A DNA stretch of 64,000 nucleotides from Gerris lacustris (lineage: Eukaryota > Arthropoda > Insecta > Hemiptera > Gerridae): the NCBI GenBank assembly GCA_951217055.1, contig OX578280.1, positions 37,461,628-37,525,627 of the forward strand, written 5' to 3'. Of the stretch, positions 36,068 to 47,299 are shown in pieces. Under the pieces are notes generated by a model. The model had not been told where the DNA came from and searched no databases. It saw only the letters and a program-made list of their open reading frames with translations. The position numbers were made by a program, and so were the translations under genes. Positions within the stretch are counted from its first letter, which is position 1. Each line of letters starts with the position of its first letter.

Positions 36068-39000
36068 GGCACCATTAAAAATAACACACTCCATTGCTAA
36101 GCACGGGAAGCCAGCTAGTAACTATTTAACAAACTCGGTGTAGAAGGCTTAAACCTTCCAAAGGAAATCCAGCAAGTATATATTTTATATTTATTATATA
36201 ATTCCATTAAATTCGTTTCAGTAGTACAAGCTCCACGCTTCAGGCCACAATAAACACAGTTTTTACAAAAAAAACAACTTATAGACTATTTATTAATCAA
36301 TATTATTATTTTATGTTGCAGTAAATTCCACTTCGTAAAACGCGTGGAAAACCCCATTTGTTAATCATACAAGATATTTCATGTTTTATCATAAGGGTAA
36401 ATTATAATATTATTATTTTATTCAGACGGTTTTAACAATGACTCTCTTTAGATAAAGTGAAGTGATACATAAGTGTTAAATCGTCGAAAAATCTAAAAAT
36501 GACCTCATTCCAAGGTCAGGGAAGTGTGGGCTGAAATAAACCATGTTTATAAATGATTTAATATGATAGATAGTAAATTATAGATGATTTAGTATTTAAA
36601 AAATACTCTAAAAAAAACTTAGGGATATGGTTAAACATGCAAGAATAAGGAGAAAAGTTTGTATAAAGGTCTATCAAAAATCATAAAATACATATTTACC
36701 CAGATATTCGCCATTTTGTGTGTTTTTAAAAATATTTTTATTTTTTGGTTTAAAAATGGCGGCCATTTAAAATTTTATTATTTCTTATTTTATTTACTAT
36801 AAAAACATGTGTCTTAATTTACAGTCAGCTGATGTTAAAGATAAACATTTTACAAAATTGCCTAATTAATTATACAAATTTAAAAAAAAAAATTAGGTCA
36901 TTAAAAAAAGTCAAAAAAGTTGTTTACATCATGTCTAGCTTTTAAGGATGACTGGAGGACAGGTGATATAAAGAAGAGCAAATGTTACAGTCTCACTTTT
37001 CTTTCATCTTTATCCCCCATTTCCTCAACCAAGGTTCGAAGAGTAACAAGTGACTTTGGTAATTATCGGATGCAAGGAACTGGTTTCCTTGAACACAAAT
37101 AATGGTTTTGTCATCTGCGAAGGTGACAAGGACTATTGAGGGATGCTGTAGGATGTCATAAGTATATAAAGAGTAAAGGAGAGGTCTCAGGATATTATCT
37201 CGTTGGAGTACCAGCACTTACAGGGCAGATAATGTCAAAGGAAGACCTAAGACTTCCACAAAATGAATCTCAGAGAAAGGGACATCATCTACAGCCGTAA
37301 AACATCTACCCTTTCTTATGAATTATATATGTGCTAATTTGGTCAATAAACTGATAAAGTTTACTCTTTCAAGTCTATTCAGCATGATTACGTTCTACAA
37401 ACTCACGGTAGAGATAAGTAAATTTATAAATTTCTGCACCTGCCACAGCTCAATACGCAAATATATCGAGCTTATTGTAAGTAGGGCTTCCTAGGAGAAG
37501 ATTTTATTATCTTAGAAGATTAGAAAAAATATAAATGCCTACTTAGATTTATAAGTAATATACAATATCAGAATGTGATATATGCACACATCAAAACACA
37601 CAGATTAATTAAAGAAAAAGAAAAATTATTCCATCTCTTCAAGGTTTCTTGTGCAAATAAAAAAAAAACAATTAAATTTTTTTTTTTTAAAAACTTGAAC
37701 CTAAATTTACAAACTTCAAGAAAATAAAAAAAGTTGAATTTCATTTTCTCATTTTTTATTTTTTAACAAAGTAAAGGAACAAAATTAATTTATGAAACGC
37801 TCCCTCCCTCTCTCGTTTTGTAGGGAATTTTTTTACTCTACCTCGTTTTCTTTTTAACTTCTTTTTAACTTGCCCCTAATTAATCACAATTTTCATTTTT
37901 TTTCATAAATGAAAAAAGAAAAAGAAAAATACGATTGTTATTTTGGCTAATTCCTCTCCCCCTCTTCCTTCTCTTTTCCCCTCAGGGGTTCAAACTCAAA
38001 TTAAGTACAGAGGGATCCTAAATAACAAAAAAAAGTTTAATCCCCCCCCCCTTTTTTAAGGATGAAATAAGTCCTGATAATGAATTAAGTCTTTTTTGTG
38101 TAAATTTCAAGTTTCAGGTGGTGCCTCCTCTAATTAACCACTTTAATTAAATAAAGTTGAGTGCATAAATCTTTTTTTTCTTCCTTGTCTTCAAGGAAAT
38201 TTCAGTGAAATACCCTTACTGATGGTAAAAATTCAATTTTTTTTATTCTCTTTCTTATTTTTAAACCGAGCGTTTTTTGAAGAACATAATAATTTATTAT
38301 GATTAGCTACTTTGTGAGCCAAACTCCCCTTCCCCCTTCGAACCTGATTCTGATATAATTACTATTAAATTATACCCTGGAGTTTTACCTCTATTTTCTT
38401 TTTCTTTTAATCGCTCGGGAGGTAAGTTAAGGTAAAGGGATCAATATTCGGTTTTTTTTTAACTAAATGATCTTGTTTAACAAGTTAACTGATATTTATT
38501 AGATAGCGTTGTCTCAGTGTGCAATCAATTATGAAATATTTAACGAATAGTCTATTTTTTTCTTCAAGGGAAATGTGATAACTTCTTATTTATAGGTTAA
38601 TTAATATTTTGGTTTTTATAGCTTTTTTAAAAAACTTAAATATGCTGTAAGTCGAGTTTCACCGTGGTAATTTCTTGTGTGTTAATTTATTACATTGACG
38701 GTAAAATTACATGATTAACAATTATAATTAACAATTATTTATTAATTAACACTGAAATTACGTAATATATTAAGCTTGTGATGATAGTGGCAAGCGTTAT
38801 GCATTAATTTCGCGTTATGCCAAAGCGTTGCTTGACAATAAAATAAAAAATCCTATTAATTAAATCTTATAAAAATAAAAATTATTAATTGATAAATAAT
38901 TACCCGAAGTAACAGACATCTTTAGTCAAACCCCGATCATTCGAACAGGATTTGACATCATCGGCTAGAGTACTTCCGATTACGGCTATTTCCAGTATCG

Positions 39001-39292
39001 GACCCGTAGCAACTTTAATTGTAGCAGCAACTCCCATTAGTACATCCGTCACGTTAGGACAGATAGCAGAAGAGTTAAAGAAAGAGAAATCATTGTCGAT
39101 GATTCGCAGTTCTTCACATGAACTGATGAGGTCGTTGTAAAAGGTTTCATTTTCCATGAAGGCTCCATTTTTAGCTTTAAGTGCCTTTAAAAGATCCTCT
39201 AGAGTTTTTATAACGCTTACAATGTTCGAGAGGAGAGGCCAGTCAAAGATCGATCGGATTTTTAATGAAAAACCATCAGCGACTCCTACTCC
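35263..39292 (-). CDS. Gene F: secreted-type cysteine-containing helical protein (two exons seen)
   Basis: Minus strand. An internal exon 39292-38904 starts after GTAGCAG (phase 0) with GVGVADGFSLKIR and ends DVCYFG with GG/GTAATT in phase 2. The last exon 35524-35263 starts after TTGTTTCAG with the matching phase and reads IAPPAIKDIKYLMFIVHQF … to a stop. The join restores a Gly codon, so the two fit. Together they give about 216 residues, mostly helix, with cysteines in SSCEEL, AICPN, KSCSN, DVCYF, NYCSQ and TTTCKQ, and several N-glycosylation sequons. The intron is 3.4 kb and holds a poly(A) run and a LINE relic. A phase-0 signal-peptide exon is needed; the best candidate is at 47275-47162. 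If the GTAATT donor is not used, the protein would stop right after CYFG. Family not recognised. Confidence 0.65.
36030..36066 (+). repeat. Poly(A) tract
   Basis: About 36 consecutive A. Probably the tail of a retroposed sequence whose body I cannot define, followed by CGGCACC. Confidence 0.7.
36985..37490 (-). pseudogene. LINE reverse transcriptase relic (jockey-like)
   Basis: The minus frame 37217-36993 reads ILRPLLYSLYTYDI, then LVTFADDKTIICVQ (the F/YADD catalytic box), then HLLLFEPWLRKWGIKMKEK. Upstream frames continue with stops. Same type as the relic at 62570-63091. Dead copy inside the gene F intron. Confidence 0.8.
37490..38895. other. Gene F intron, nothing recognised
   Basis: AT-rich with T- and C-rich runs, including C10 near 38042-38051. 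No ORF supported. Confidence 0.5.
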
Positions 39293-39299
39293 CTGCTAC

Positions 39300-39925
39300 C
39301 ATGAAACAAAAAATAAATAATAATTATAACATCAAGTTTTGTTTTAGTAATTAATAAAATTTATGCTTAGGCTAACTTGGCTAAATTTAATTTATACATT
39401 TACTGTATGTCATAGCGACGTTTCGACTTGCCAACAAAAAAACAATCAGTAGAGCAGTATAAAGATTCAAGTAGACAATTATTGAGACCGCTTCTCGAAG
39501 ACGCAAAGTATTCACTTTACATGCGCTCGTTATTTAAAATTCCTTTCAAGTTCCACAAGTTTCAAAGTAAGCGTAACGAACTCCAAAAGATTACATAACC
39601 TGCGATATGACGGCGACAGCTTACATTTAATTCACAGATACATGGCCGTTAAAAAATTCTCTATTTTCTTATTTTCAGTGCATATTTTGTAAAGCTTGTT
39701 CTTATTTTTTAATTATAATATTATTTTATAGTTGGTAATTATTATAGATGCATCGAAAATAGCTGTGTTGATAACGGCGAATAGAATCATAAAATGTAAT
39801 TATAATAAAGATTGAACCGGAGATAGATCGTAGATACACGGTGAGACGACAGGAAAGGATGGGGTGGGAGGGGGCGCGAGACGCTAAAGGTCTGTAGAGG
39901 GTTCCCAACGAGCTCCAGGTGGCCC
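39300..39925. other. No gene recognised
   Basis: AT-rich, then a GC-richer patch at 39820-39920 leading into the hAT fragment. Confidence 0.4.
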
Positions 39926-39926
39926 C

Positions 39927-40292
39927 TTGGGAGTCTATCGAAATTTTAAAGGGGTCAATAGTATTCCAGGGATCTATTGGGGATTGTTGATAAATTTAAA
40001 AGGTTTGAATATTGATTATTTCAAGAATCTAAAAGATAAATTTGGGTATCGTCCTAAAGCAAGAAAATCTGTAAATAATGTAGGTGGATTAGAAGCCTCT
40101 TACAATATTTCTTCGTTAATTGCAAAAGCCGGATATCCACATACCACTGGTGAACAAATAATATCGCCCACCAGCAATGAAAAGGTAATTATTATGAGCT
40201 CTGAACCAGTTTTAAAAAGTATTCCGCACAGTAATTACTCCATACAACTTAGGGATGAAATGTCAGAAGAAACAAAAATCCTTAATTTGTGA
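39927..40292 (+). pseudogene. hAT transposase fragment (ZBED5/FAM200-like)
   Basis: The frame ends with GLEASYNISSLIAKAGYPHT, then TGEQIISP, then LKSIPHSNYSIQLRDEMSEE and a stop. The order 'ASY…IAK…PHT.GE…P…IPLSNNT…R…M' is characteristic of the middle of hAT-type ZBED5/FAM200 proteins. The SNN motif is altered to SNY, and both sides of the protein are missing. Only about the last 80 codons look homologous, so the ATG at 39927 is not a true start. Relic. Confidence 0.6.
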
Positions 40293-40567
40293 ATTGCAAA
40301 TTATCAATATATTACACGATGACCACATTAATAAAAATCGAACTATTGTCCTAATACAAACCACAATATCGACATATCTGAAATTAAGTTTATATCTGTG
40401 ATCTAAAATCTTATACAAACCACTTTTTCTAATTTTTTTGTCCAAGTTCTTAGCAGAAATTAATTGTTATTTGTTATCTAAGATTTTTAAGTTCAATTAT
40501 TAGCATACTGCTAACGTTGTATACTGTATATTAATGGAAAAATGCAGGGGAGTCAATGAAAAAAATC

Positions 40568-41155
40568 TTTTATCTACGATTGATACGAAATATAAGCATT
40601 GTACCTCTGTTTAGATGCGTAGAAAGTGATTCTTTACGTACTTGTATTCATTGCACATGCGCGTCTCATAATTTTTTTTTTCCGCCCTAGTGCGGTAAAA
40701 AATTCTTCACCATAACGAACGATTACATTCAACAAAACTAATTTGCTGTTTGATTAATTAAAGTAACTGTTTATATCCAGTTTTTAGTGAAAAACAATGA
40801 TTTGAGTGATTATGACGAAAATGAGGAGAATAATACGCCTCCCAAAGTAATTAATTCGGCACAAAATACAACTAATGAATTAATGTCATCTTCATCAAAA
40901 GAGAAATACGAACTTACATACAGGAAGTTTATTAAAATTTGTTTTCTGTATTTATTATTAAAATCCAACAATCGTGGAGAAAGTAAGGTACTCGTGCGAA
41001 AACTGCATTTTGCTTTGCTCGTGTGGTTTAACTACCTTCGCTATCGCTCGTGTTATTTTAATACCCGAGCGACAGCGAGGGTAGTAAAACACACCCGCAT
41101 GCAAAATGCTACTTTCCGCACTAGACGCATAATGTACTATTTAATAATACAATAG
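40568..41155 (+). repeat. Dispersed repeat carrying a captured coding fragment, best copy
   Basis: The frame 40787-41155 starts MKNNDLSDYDENEENNTPPK, runs through TTNELMSSSSKEKYELTYRKF and then decays into non-coding tail with CGCTATCGCTCG / CGAGCGACAGCG inverted pieces at about 41038-41070. The K-YE-x-TYRKF stretch resembles the N-terminal DNA-binding segment of tyrosine-recombinase-like (Crypton-type) proteins of insects, but the similarity is short. The other copies are 20585-21150 and 2516-2955. Confidence 0.65.
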
Positions 41156-41159
41156 TTGA

Positions 41160-41520
41160 AGGAAAATGCTTGGGAACCTGAGTCTAAAGGTTGCTCTAAA
41201 GGTTGCATACTTCACTGTAGGGTTACAGTGAAGTCTGCCGCGAAGGTCCGCGACTGAGTTACGTCTAGAGGTAGTCCCAGCCCCATGGTGACAGGAGGAG
41301 GGGGGTTCCAATCGAGCTTTCTCCACCTGGACGAAATATTTACCGTTTTAAATTAAATTATTTATATGGAAATAACATTACTTACCTGTCACCGGTCGTG
41401 TTTGCTTACAATTTTGTTTGAATTTTACCACCAAAAATTAGTGATTTATCGGCTAATATAAACGAATTTGTAAAAGTAAAGAATGATTATTTGTATTTTC
41501 ATCGGAAATAAATAATCTGT
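41160..41520. other. GC-richer patch, no gene
   Basis: 41160-41330 has TTCACTGTAGGGTTACAGTGAA (a short palindrome at about 41210) and CG-rich text. Looks like a repeat fragment. Confidence 0.35.
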
Positions 41521-41527
41521 GCAAGTT

Positions 41528-41722
41528 TCAGCTTTCTAGGTAGTCAAAAAGAGTGTCATATTTAAGGTACAATATTTGTTCCTGACAAACAAGTGATAAG
41601 TTAATTAAAAGCGTGTTAAAAATGTCAACCCCTTTTATGCTATGATTTTTTGGAGCTTCCCTATAATTTTCTTGGGTTTGGGTTTGGGTTATTACAAATA
41701 AAATAACAGCGAAGTTCCACAT
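41528..41722 (-). CDS. Possible small secreted protein or signal-peptide exon
   Basis: The ATG at 41722 opens 64 codons. The start MWNFAVILFVITQTQTQ looks like a signal peptide and resembles the 16-17 codon first exons of genes B-E, but no good phase-0 donor follows it; the frame continues ENYREAPKN… to a stop. It lies upstream of gene F on the same strand, so it could be its first exon, a separate tiny gene, or chance. No TATA or initiator was seen. Confidence 0.3.
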   Translation of the reverse strand: MWNFAVILFVITQTQTQENYREAPKNHSIKGVDIFNTLLINLSLVCQEQILYLKYDTLFDYLES

Positions 41723-41724
41723 TT

Positions 41725-42490
41725 TTGTGTTAGTACTTTCGGTGATCAGATGCGTTACAGACAGACAATTGTAGGAATGTGGAATGCTTAAAGAAAGGTC
41801 TTGTTTTTGCCTAGGAAACCTAAAAGTCACATTTCTATGAAAACAATAAAGCAGATTTGACGTTTGGAATTTCTAAGGTTTTATCTAAACATCTCATATA
41901 TTTCTTAATAATTTAATCCCTTTATACTGCGTAAAATCATGAATTAAAATAAATATATTGTCATGTCATGGAAAGAGTGGATAATCAATCCCTTGTCAGA
42001 TTTTATACAATGGAATATTAATTTAAAGACAAATTCAATTATGCAACTTTTTATAATTAAAAAAAAACACTCGATTTGATAGACAAGACAATCCCTAAAG
42101 AAAGGCATGAAAGCAAATTCTTTTGAAATTTTTATACGAGTATACAAATCATGAGTATACGTTAGTTATTAATTTCTTGAATACATTCTCAATTGATTTG
42201 CAATTTCATTTTAAAGTCCCTATTGATAATAAATTAATATTTTATCAAGGTATTAGAATGCAGTAGTTAATTATGTGTTAATTAGCTAAGTAAATTGCTA
42301 TCGTAAATATCTGTCAATGTCATCACGCATTGACATTGACTGAAGTGGTGTAGGGAAAACATTTACAATATAATTAGAAACAAGGTAATTAGTTCTTTGC
42401 AGGAAGGTAGTACGATAAGACTTTGCTATCGGATTTAAAAATTATATTAGTAATTAGTCCACCATGAATTATGAATAATTATTACCTAGT
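41725..42490. other. AT-rich stretch with one hairpin
   Basis: GTCAATGTCA at 42313-42322 and TGACATTGAC at 42331-42340 form a perfect 10-bp stem with an 8-nt loop. Otherwise nothing was recognised. Confidence 0.5.
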
Positions 42491-42494
42491 TAGG

Positions 42495-42650
42495 ATTCTT
42501 TACTTTAGCCCCCCCCCCCCCCCCCGGTTCTAAACAATAGTCTGCCCTACAAAAGTCTTAAAGGTTTATGTGTTTGTCTCCCAAGACATTGAGACCCTGG
42601 GACAGTTTTATTACGCTACTTAAAGATTAAGTCTTATCATGTGTGTATGA
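42495..42650 (+). repeat. Fragment of dispersed repeat, begins with C17
   Basis: Matches the start of 43858-44290 (AACAATAGTCTGCCC, AAGACATTGAGA, GGCAGTTTTATTACGCTA, GTCTTATCATGTGT). It stops abruptly just before the MITE at 42656. Confidence 0.8.
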
Positions 42651-42655
42651 CAGGC

Positions 42656-42986
42656 GGCTTTCACACTGCGGGCGAGACCGAGCGAGGCCGGGCCGAGCGT
42701 TTTTGTATTCACACTGCGGGCGAGACCGAGCGAGGCCGGGCCGAGCGTTTTTGTATTCACACTGCACGCGAGACCGAGCCGATCGGCCGATTATCTACCA
42801 GTCCGCGTATAACCGTTTACAATGCTTTTTCGGCGTCCGAAAACGCTTTTCAGCGGCCGAAAACGCTTAGCTAACAAAACTGCTCGGTGTCGCTCGGCGT
42901 TTAATGTGATTAGCCCTACGCTAATACATGTATTTGTTTCTCAAGCGGAATTGGCCTCGCTCGGTCTCGTACGCAGTGTGAAAGCC
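42656..42986. mobile_element. GC-rich MITE with 34-bp terminal inverted repeats
   Basis: GGCTTTCACACTGCG…GAGACCGAGCGAGGCC at the left and its complement ending GTGTGAAAGCC at 42986. A unit of about 54 bp near the left end (GAGACCGAGCGAGGCCGGGC) is present twice in tandem plus a partial third. Frames across it are accidents. No clear target duplication. Confidence 0.8.
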
Positions 42987-43003
42987 TTGTGTGAAACTTT
43001 GTT

Positions 43004-43656
43004 CAAAATGTACCCTGTAGCCAGAGAGTACAATTTTCTAAAATTGTACAAGAGGAAACCGGTCCAAATTTCGACTATTTAAGAAAAAAGTATTCTTTAT
43101 AATTTCTTTTAGATACTATACCAAATTCATTTTTCGCATAAAAATGTCGATGGTAAAATTTAAAAAATCCCCCCCTCTGCTATTTATAAAAAGTCAAATT
43201 TTGTCTGATTCTAATACATGAGGGGTCGATTCAAAGGTCTGATAGAGTGCATTAAAAGTCGTAGTTTTGTTTGTGTTTTATAAGAACAACAAGAAAGCTA
43301 TTAAAGAGGAAATTAGTTAGGAAAATAAATTCAAGTTTGAAAATGATGATTTTTTTGTATTAAAGAAATAAATAATATTTATTTATCAAAAAAAAAAAAA
43401 CTTTTAATGCACTTAATGAGACCTTTAAATCGACCCCTCATGTATTAGAATCAGACAAATTTGATATATATTAAGTGGCGGGGAGGGGGGATTTCTTAAA
43501 TTTTATTACTGACATTTTTAAGGGAAAAATAAATTTCGTATAGTATCTAAAAGAAATTATAAAGAATACTTTTTTCTTGAATAGTCGAAATTTGGACCGG
43601 TTTGCTCTAGCACAAGTTTAGAAAATTGTACTCTCTGGGTACAAGGTACATTTTGA
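43004..43656. mobile_element. Foldback element, arms about 255 bp
   Basis: 43004-43258 (CAAAATGTACCCTGTAG … AGAGTGCATTAAAAG) is complementary to 43400-43656, about 85-90% by eye, with about 140 bp between. Shared words include GAGTACAATTTTCTAAA, ACCGGTCCAAATTTCGACTA and ATACATGAGGGGTCGAT. Non-coding. Confidence 0.85.
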
Positions 43657-43857
43657 TCAAAAAGTAATACTATAAATCTTCATTTAAGAACAAGCAGGAG
43701 ATTTTATGAAGAGTGACATTTCTTCGAAAATTGAATTTTTTTGGAATTTACACGTATAGGCAACTCCATCCGTGGACATACTGTATAATCATGTTAGTTC
43801 TTATGTGATTAAATTTAGTTATCAGTTTCCTCAAATGTATAGCTAAAATAACTAGGC

Positions 43858-44290
43858 ACTTTTTTAATTTAGCACCCTCCTTGGTTCAAAACAATAGTCT
43901 GCCCGAAAAAAGTCTCAAAGGTTTGATTGTTATACTGTTAACCCCCAAGACATTGAGACTCCTGGGGCAGTTTTATTACGCTATTTTAAGATTGAGTCTT
44001 ATCATGTGTAAGACTGAATCTTTTACCAAAATCTGAAGGAAAATGAGTTCTACAGTTGGCTTAGCGTATGTTTAATATTCTTTGTTGTTTAATTAGTTAA
44101 TTAGACTAAGGGATATGATCATATTTATATGCACAAGTGGGACATTCCTTTGTACCAAGGTACATTGGACTAAATATACTTTTGTCTTTATTGTAATTTA
44201 GACTAAGGAATATAATATACTACTCTGTATAATTATGTTCCTTTGTCTAAATAACTATTAAGACAAAGGAATATAGGGGGTTGCTTAAGG
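43858..44290 (+). repeat. Dispersed repeat, full copy
   Basis: Collinear with 51390-51835 in the opposite orientation and with the fragment at 42495-42650. The 3' half consists of inverted and repeated ACTATTAAGACAAAGGAATA words, also seen at 57309-57440 and near 59385-59460. Non-coding element. Confidence 0.8.
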
Positions 44291-44339
44291 AAAGAAGTAT
44301 CAAATATTTTAAATAAATGATTTAACTAGAGGCATACTA

Positions 44340-44770
44340 GCCTCTTACTCGGTCCCTACGTGAACCCACGGAACAGCCTAACAATATTGGTGTGCTATAC
44401 CCAGTGTCGAGGGCACCTTTCTAGGGGGCTCTACCCTCTGCCCGGTTCTAACGTCAACCAATGGAAGGCGGCTGCTACCCTATCAGTGTCGAGGCCACCC
44501 TTCTAGGAGGCTCTGTCTCTGTCCCTTACCCGGTTCCAACGTCAACCAATGGAAGGCGGCTGATACCTAGCGGCTTCACTGCCCAATATTGCCAGGCTAT
44601 GCTACCCTATCAGTGTCGAGGCCACCCTTCTAGGAGGCTCTGTCTCTGTCCCTTACCCGGTTCAAACGTCAACCCACGGAAGGCGGCTGATACCTATCGG
44701 CTTCACTGCCCAATATTGCTGTGGTATGCCTCTCCTCAGTTTCGAGGGCGCCCTTTGTGGAGATGTAGGG
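44340..44770 (+). repeat. GC-rich tandem repeat, 127-bp unit
   Basis: CTACCCTATCAGTGTCGAGG begins at 44475 and again at 44602 (127 bp apart), with diverged units on both sides (44385 onward, 44725 onward). Each contains GGCGGCTG.TACC and TTCACTGCCCAATATTGC. The base composition is unlike the flanks. Its reading frames are not conserved as protein. Possibly the tandem promoter region of a retroelement. Confidence 0.75.
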
Positions 44771-44779
44771 CATTACAAT

Positions 44780-45240
44780 AAGCTTATAAATGTAAAGACA
44801 AAATGAAAATTTATTATGGAAGGCATAAATTGCCGTTTTAATAGATACATAAAAAAATATAATAAACCTTCACTAACGCTTAAGAAACAATATACGTCGT
44901 AGCCTTCTTGTTCTCATTCTCCTTATAAATTATTATAATAATCAATATCATAGTAAATAGCAACTTAGTAGATTTGGGAACTAAAATTAAATGCAGAATA
45001 AAATAAATTGTTGACGCAATAGAAATATATCTAAGCCCTTCCTCCAATCACGCTGCCCGCGATTTATGCTTTTTCTTATAAAATAAAATAGATAGAGGTT
45101 TTTCAATATGACTGAAATGCCCTTAATATCAGGTCAATTATTGGAATCTTTATTTATCTAAAATTTTATAACTTTTTACAATTAGTTTTAAATCATAATC
45201 TCGTGATCGTGATTAATAAGCACGCTAGCTTATATACATA
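44780..45240. other. AT-rich stretch, nothing recognised
   Basis: No gene or repeat supported. Confidence 0.5.
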
Positions 45241-45242
45241 TA

Positions 45243-45260
45243 GTAGTAGTAGTAGTAGTC
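45243..45260 (+). repeat. (TAG)n microsatellite
   Basis: Six TAG units. Confidence 0.85.
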
Positions 45261-45269
45261 TAGTACTTC

Positions 45270-45500
45270 CTACTAGAACGGGTAGAACGAACCACTTGTT
45301 CGAACCTTGCAATTAGGCCATCACTTAGGCCCTTTTTACGCCCCGCGGTAGAGTTCCAGCCACTTCACACATCATACATATGTACATTTGTACCACCGAA
45401 GCGAGTATGATGTGATCAATAGTGAGCCATATAAATCAGAGTGTCACAGCGAGGAATCGAACCCCGTCTCGTTCCACTCAAGATTCAGTGATGGCCGAGC
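45270..45500 (-). repeat. tRNA-derived SINE-like sequence
   Basis: The minus strand has GGGGTTCGATTCCTCGC at about 45451-45467, a B-box-like sequence, in a GC-richer non-coding block. No cloverleaf can be formed. Confidence 0.35.
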
Positions 45501-45640
45501 TTACCAAAGGTAACGGAAGCTATGTGATCGTCGAAAATTGTTATGCCTCTCAATTTAAAAAATTCCAAGACAGAAATCTCAGACATGAGGGAAATTTTTG
45601 GTTCCATGTCTGTCTATCGGTCTCTTTGTTTTGCATATGT
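45490..45640 (+). repeat. Dispersed repeat, second copy
   Basis: Matches 29180-29310 (GAGCTTACC…GGTAACGGAAGCTATGTGATCG) and, inverted, 54035-54195. The long frame across it (45422-45733) is therefore repeat-derived. Confidence 0.75.
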
Positions 45641-45739
45641 ATGATAAATCAACAAGAAACTATTATAAGCTTTGTGTTATGTCTTTGCGGGCTTTACACT
45701 TTTGCACTACATTACCTGAACATTAAGAATTAAAAGGAC

Positions 45740-47150
45740 AACTCAAAATACGCTAAAGAGAATGAAAATGTATGTACCAAATATTTCTTTTATCATATAT
45801 ATCAATAAGTAGGATTTAATTATATGTAATGCTATTGTTATTGTCTCCAAGGATATAACCAAATCTTTTTTAGTATTGGGTCTCGATGCATTATATTATA
45901 TTAATAATGTTTATAATTATTTCCTTATTAAATTTATAAATTTCATTAAGTCAACAATTAACAAAAAAAGGAAGTAATTAGGCTAAAATTATATTTAATA
46001 AAAAATACCCCTTTTATATTTCCCATTTTTTCTATCAATAAGGAAAAAAATCAAACGTCGTTGATCAAAAATGGTATTCGTTTGATATTTCTTACGTCAT
46101 TTCTGAATTTGTAATATAATTTACGTAGTAAAATTGAATAATTTGCATGACCTTAATATTGGACTGTAGAAGAAAATATACAATTAAATAACTGCGACGC
46201 CTATGAAATATCCCGGCGGGGGAGTGCATTTTTTTCTGTCCATCTCCCTTCTATAATTCTAATTTAATTTAAAAATTGCTCTCCAAAGGATGATAAATTC
46301 TCTAGTATGCAATGTTTATTGAATAAATAAAAATTCACTAAAACTAACATTAAAGTATGAAGATTAACATTCAAGTTGCATGACCCATTCTTGATTTCTA
46401 CTGTTGTCATATTATTAATTTTAAAATTTTTAATTTTTTTTAATGATTTTTAAAGTTCTAATTACTACAATAGTTATATTGTGACATTGTACAATGTGTA
46501 TTATGGCTTAAAAGATAGAATGATATATTGACCTTTTTAATGTGTCGAACGAGATTATCAAAAACTGGCTCATACTCATAAAAAAAGGACACTCATATAT
46601 TACATTCATACATAAATTAGCTACATTTTAGATTTATTTTTAAACCAAAATTTCTCAGGACCATTTTTGAAAATCAGTTTTTACGTTTTTTCATAGGTTT
46701 TGGGGGGCAGCGCCGTTGAATTTTGTGCTAAAATTAATTTCTCGATTTCACCTCGGGGTATGAATTTCTGAACATTTATGCAAAATTTCATTAAAATTGA
46801 TCCACTAGTTTATACTTAACGCGTCTGCACAAACGCCAGACATATTTAAAACAAAATGTATGTAGTTTGGACTCGGGCGGCCTCGAAACGTGTAAATTGA
46901 ATAAAAAAATATATCCCACATACAACTTTCTCTGTACAAATACTGACGTCTTTGAGAAAGTTAAAAATCAGTTAAATTTAAAATTTAGTTTATTTATATA
47001 TTTTAGACAAATGTTGTTTTTAATGTTTGTAACTACATATTTGGATAATTAAGTGTTTACTTAGCAAGAGTTATTAATGAAACCAGTGAGCATAATAAAA
47101 ATAATAAATAAATAATTTTTGTTAATAATACTAAAATACTAATGGCTTTT
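45740..47150. other. No gene; repeat-like patch at about 46620-46880
   Basis: 46620-46880 (CCTCGGGGTATGAATTTCTG, ACTCGGGCGGCCTCGAAACG) has the look of TE 3' sequence. The rest is AT-rich without features. Confidence 0.4.
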
Positions 47151-47161
47151 GAGAGAAATAC

Positions 47162-47275
47162 CTGAACAAGAATAATTGTGAATAGAATAGCCAAAGGTGG
47201 AGCGAATCGTTGAAGTCCCATTATTGGAGCTTTTCCTACTAATACTAAACTTTTAAGCCTTAGAAAATTGTCCAT
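47162..47275 (-). CDS. Candidate signal-peptide exon of gene F
   Basis: 38 codons from ATG 47275, ending GLQRFAPPLAILFTIILVQ with CAG/GTATTT in phase 0. The hydrophobic run followed by Q and a phase-0 donor copies the first-exon design of genes B-D, and the phase fits the gene F exon at 39292. The 7.9-kb intron that this implies would be full of repeats. An in-frame ATG at codon 19 would give a shorter, more typical signal peptide. Not proven. Confidence 0.35.
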
Positions 47276-47299
47276 ATTGTTCTTATCGGTTTAATTGAG

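Noticed and set aside
42641..42874. 77- and 75-codon frames with repeated peptides
   Set aside because: They read through a MITE with a tandem 54-bp unit; the repetition is in the DNA, and several frames are open equally.
44461..44781. 106-codon frame in the GC-rich tandem repeat
   Set aside because: The unit is 127 bp, not a multiple of three, so the units are read in different frames; no conserved protein.
45440..45500. tRNA gene on the minus strand
   Set aside because: Only the B-box half is present and no cloverleaf can be formed.
45422..45733. 103-codon frame as a gene
   Set aside because: It spans a SINE-like block and a dispersed repeat whose other copies do not keep the frame.
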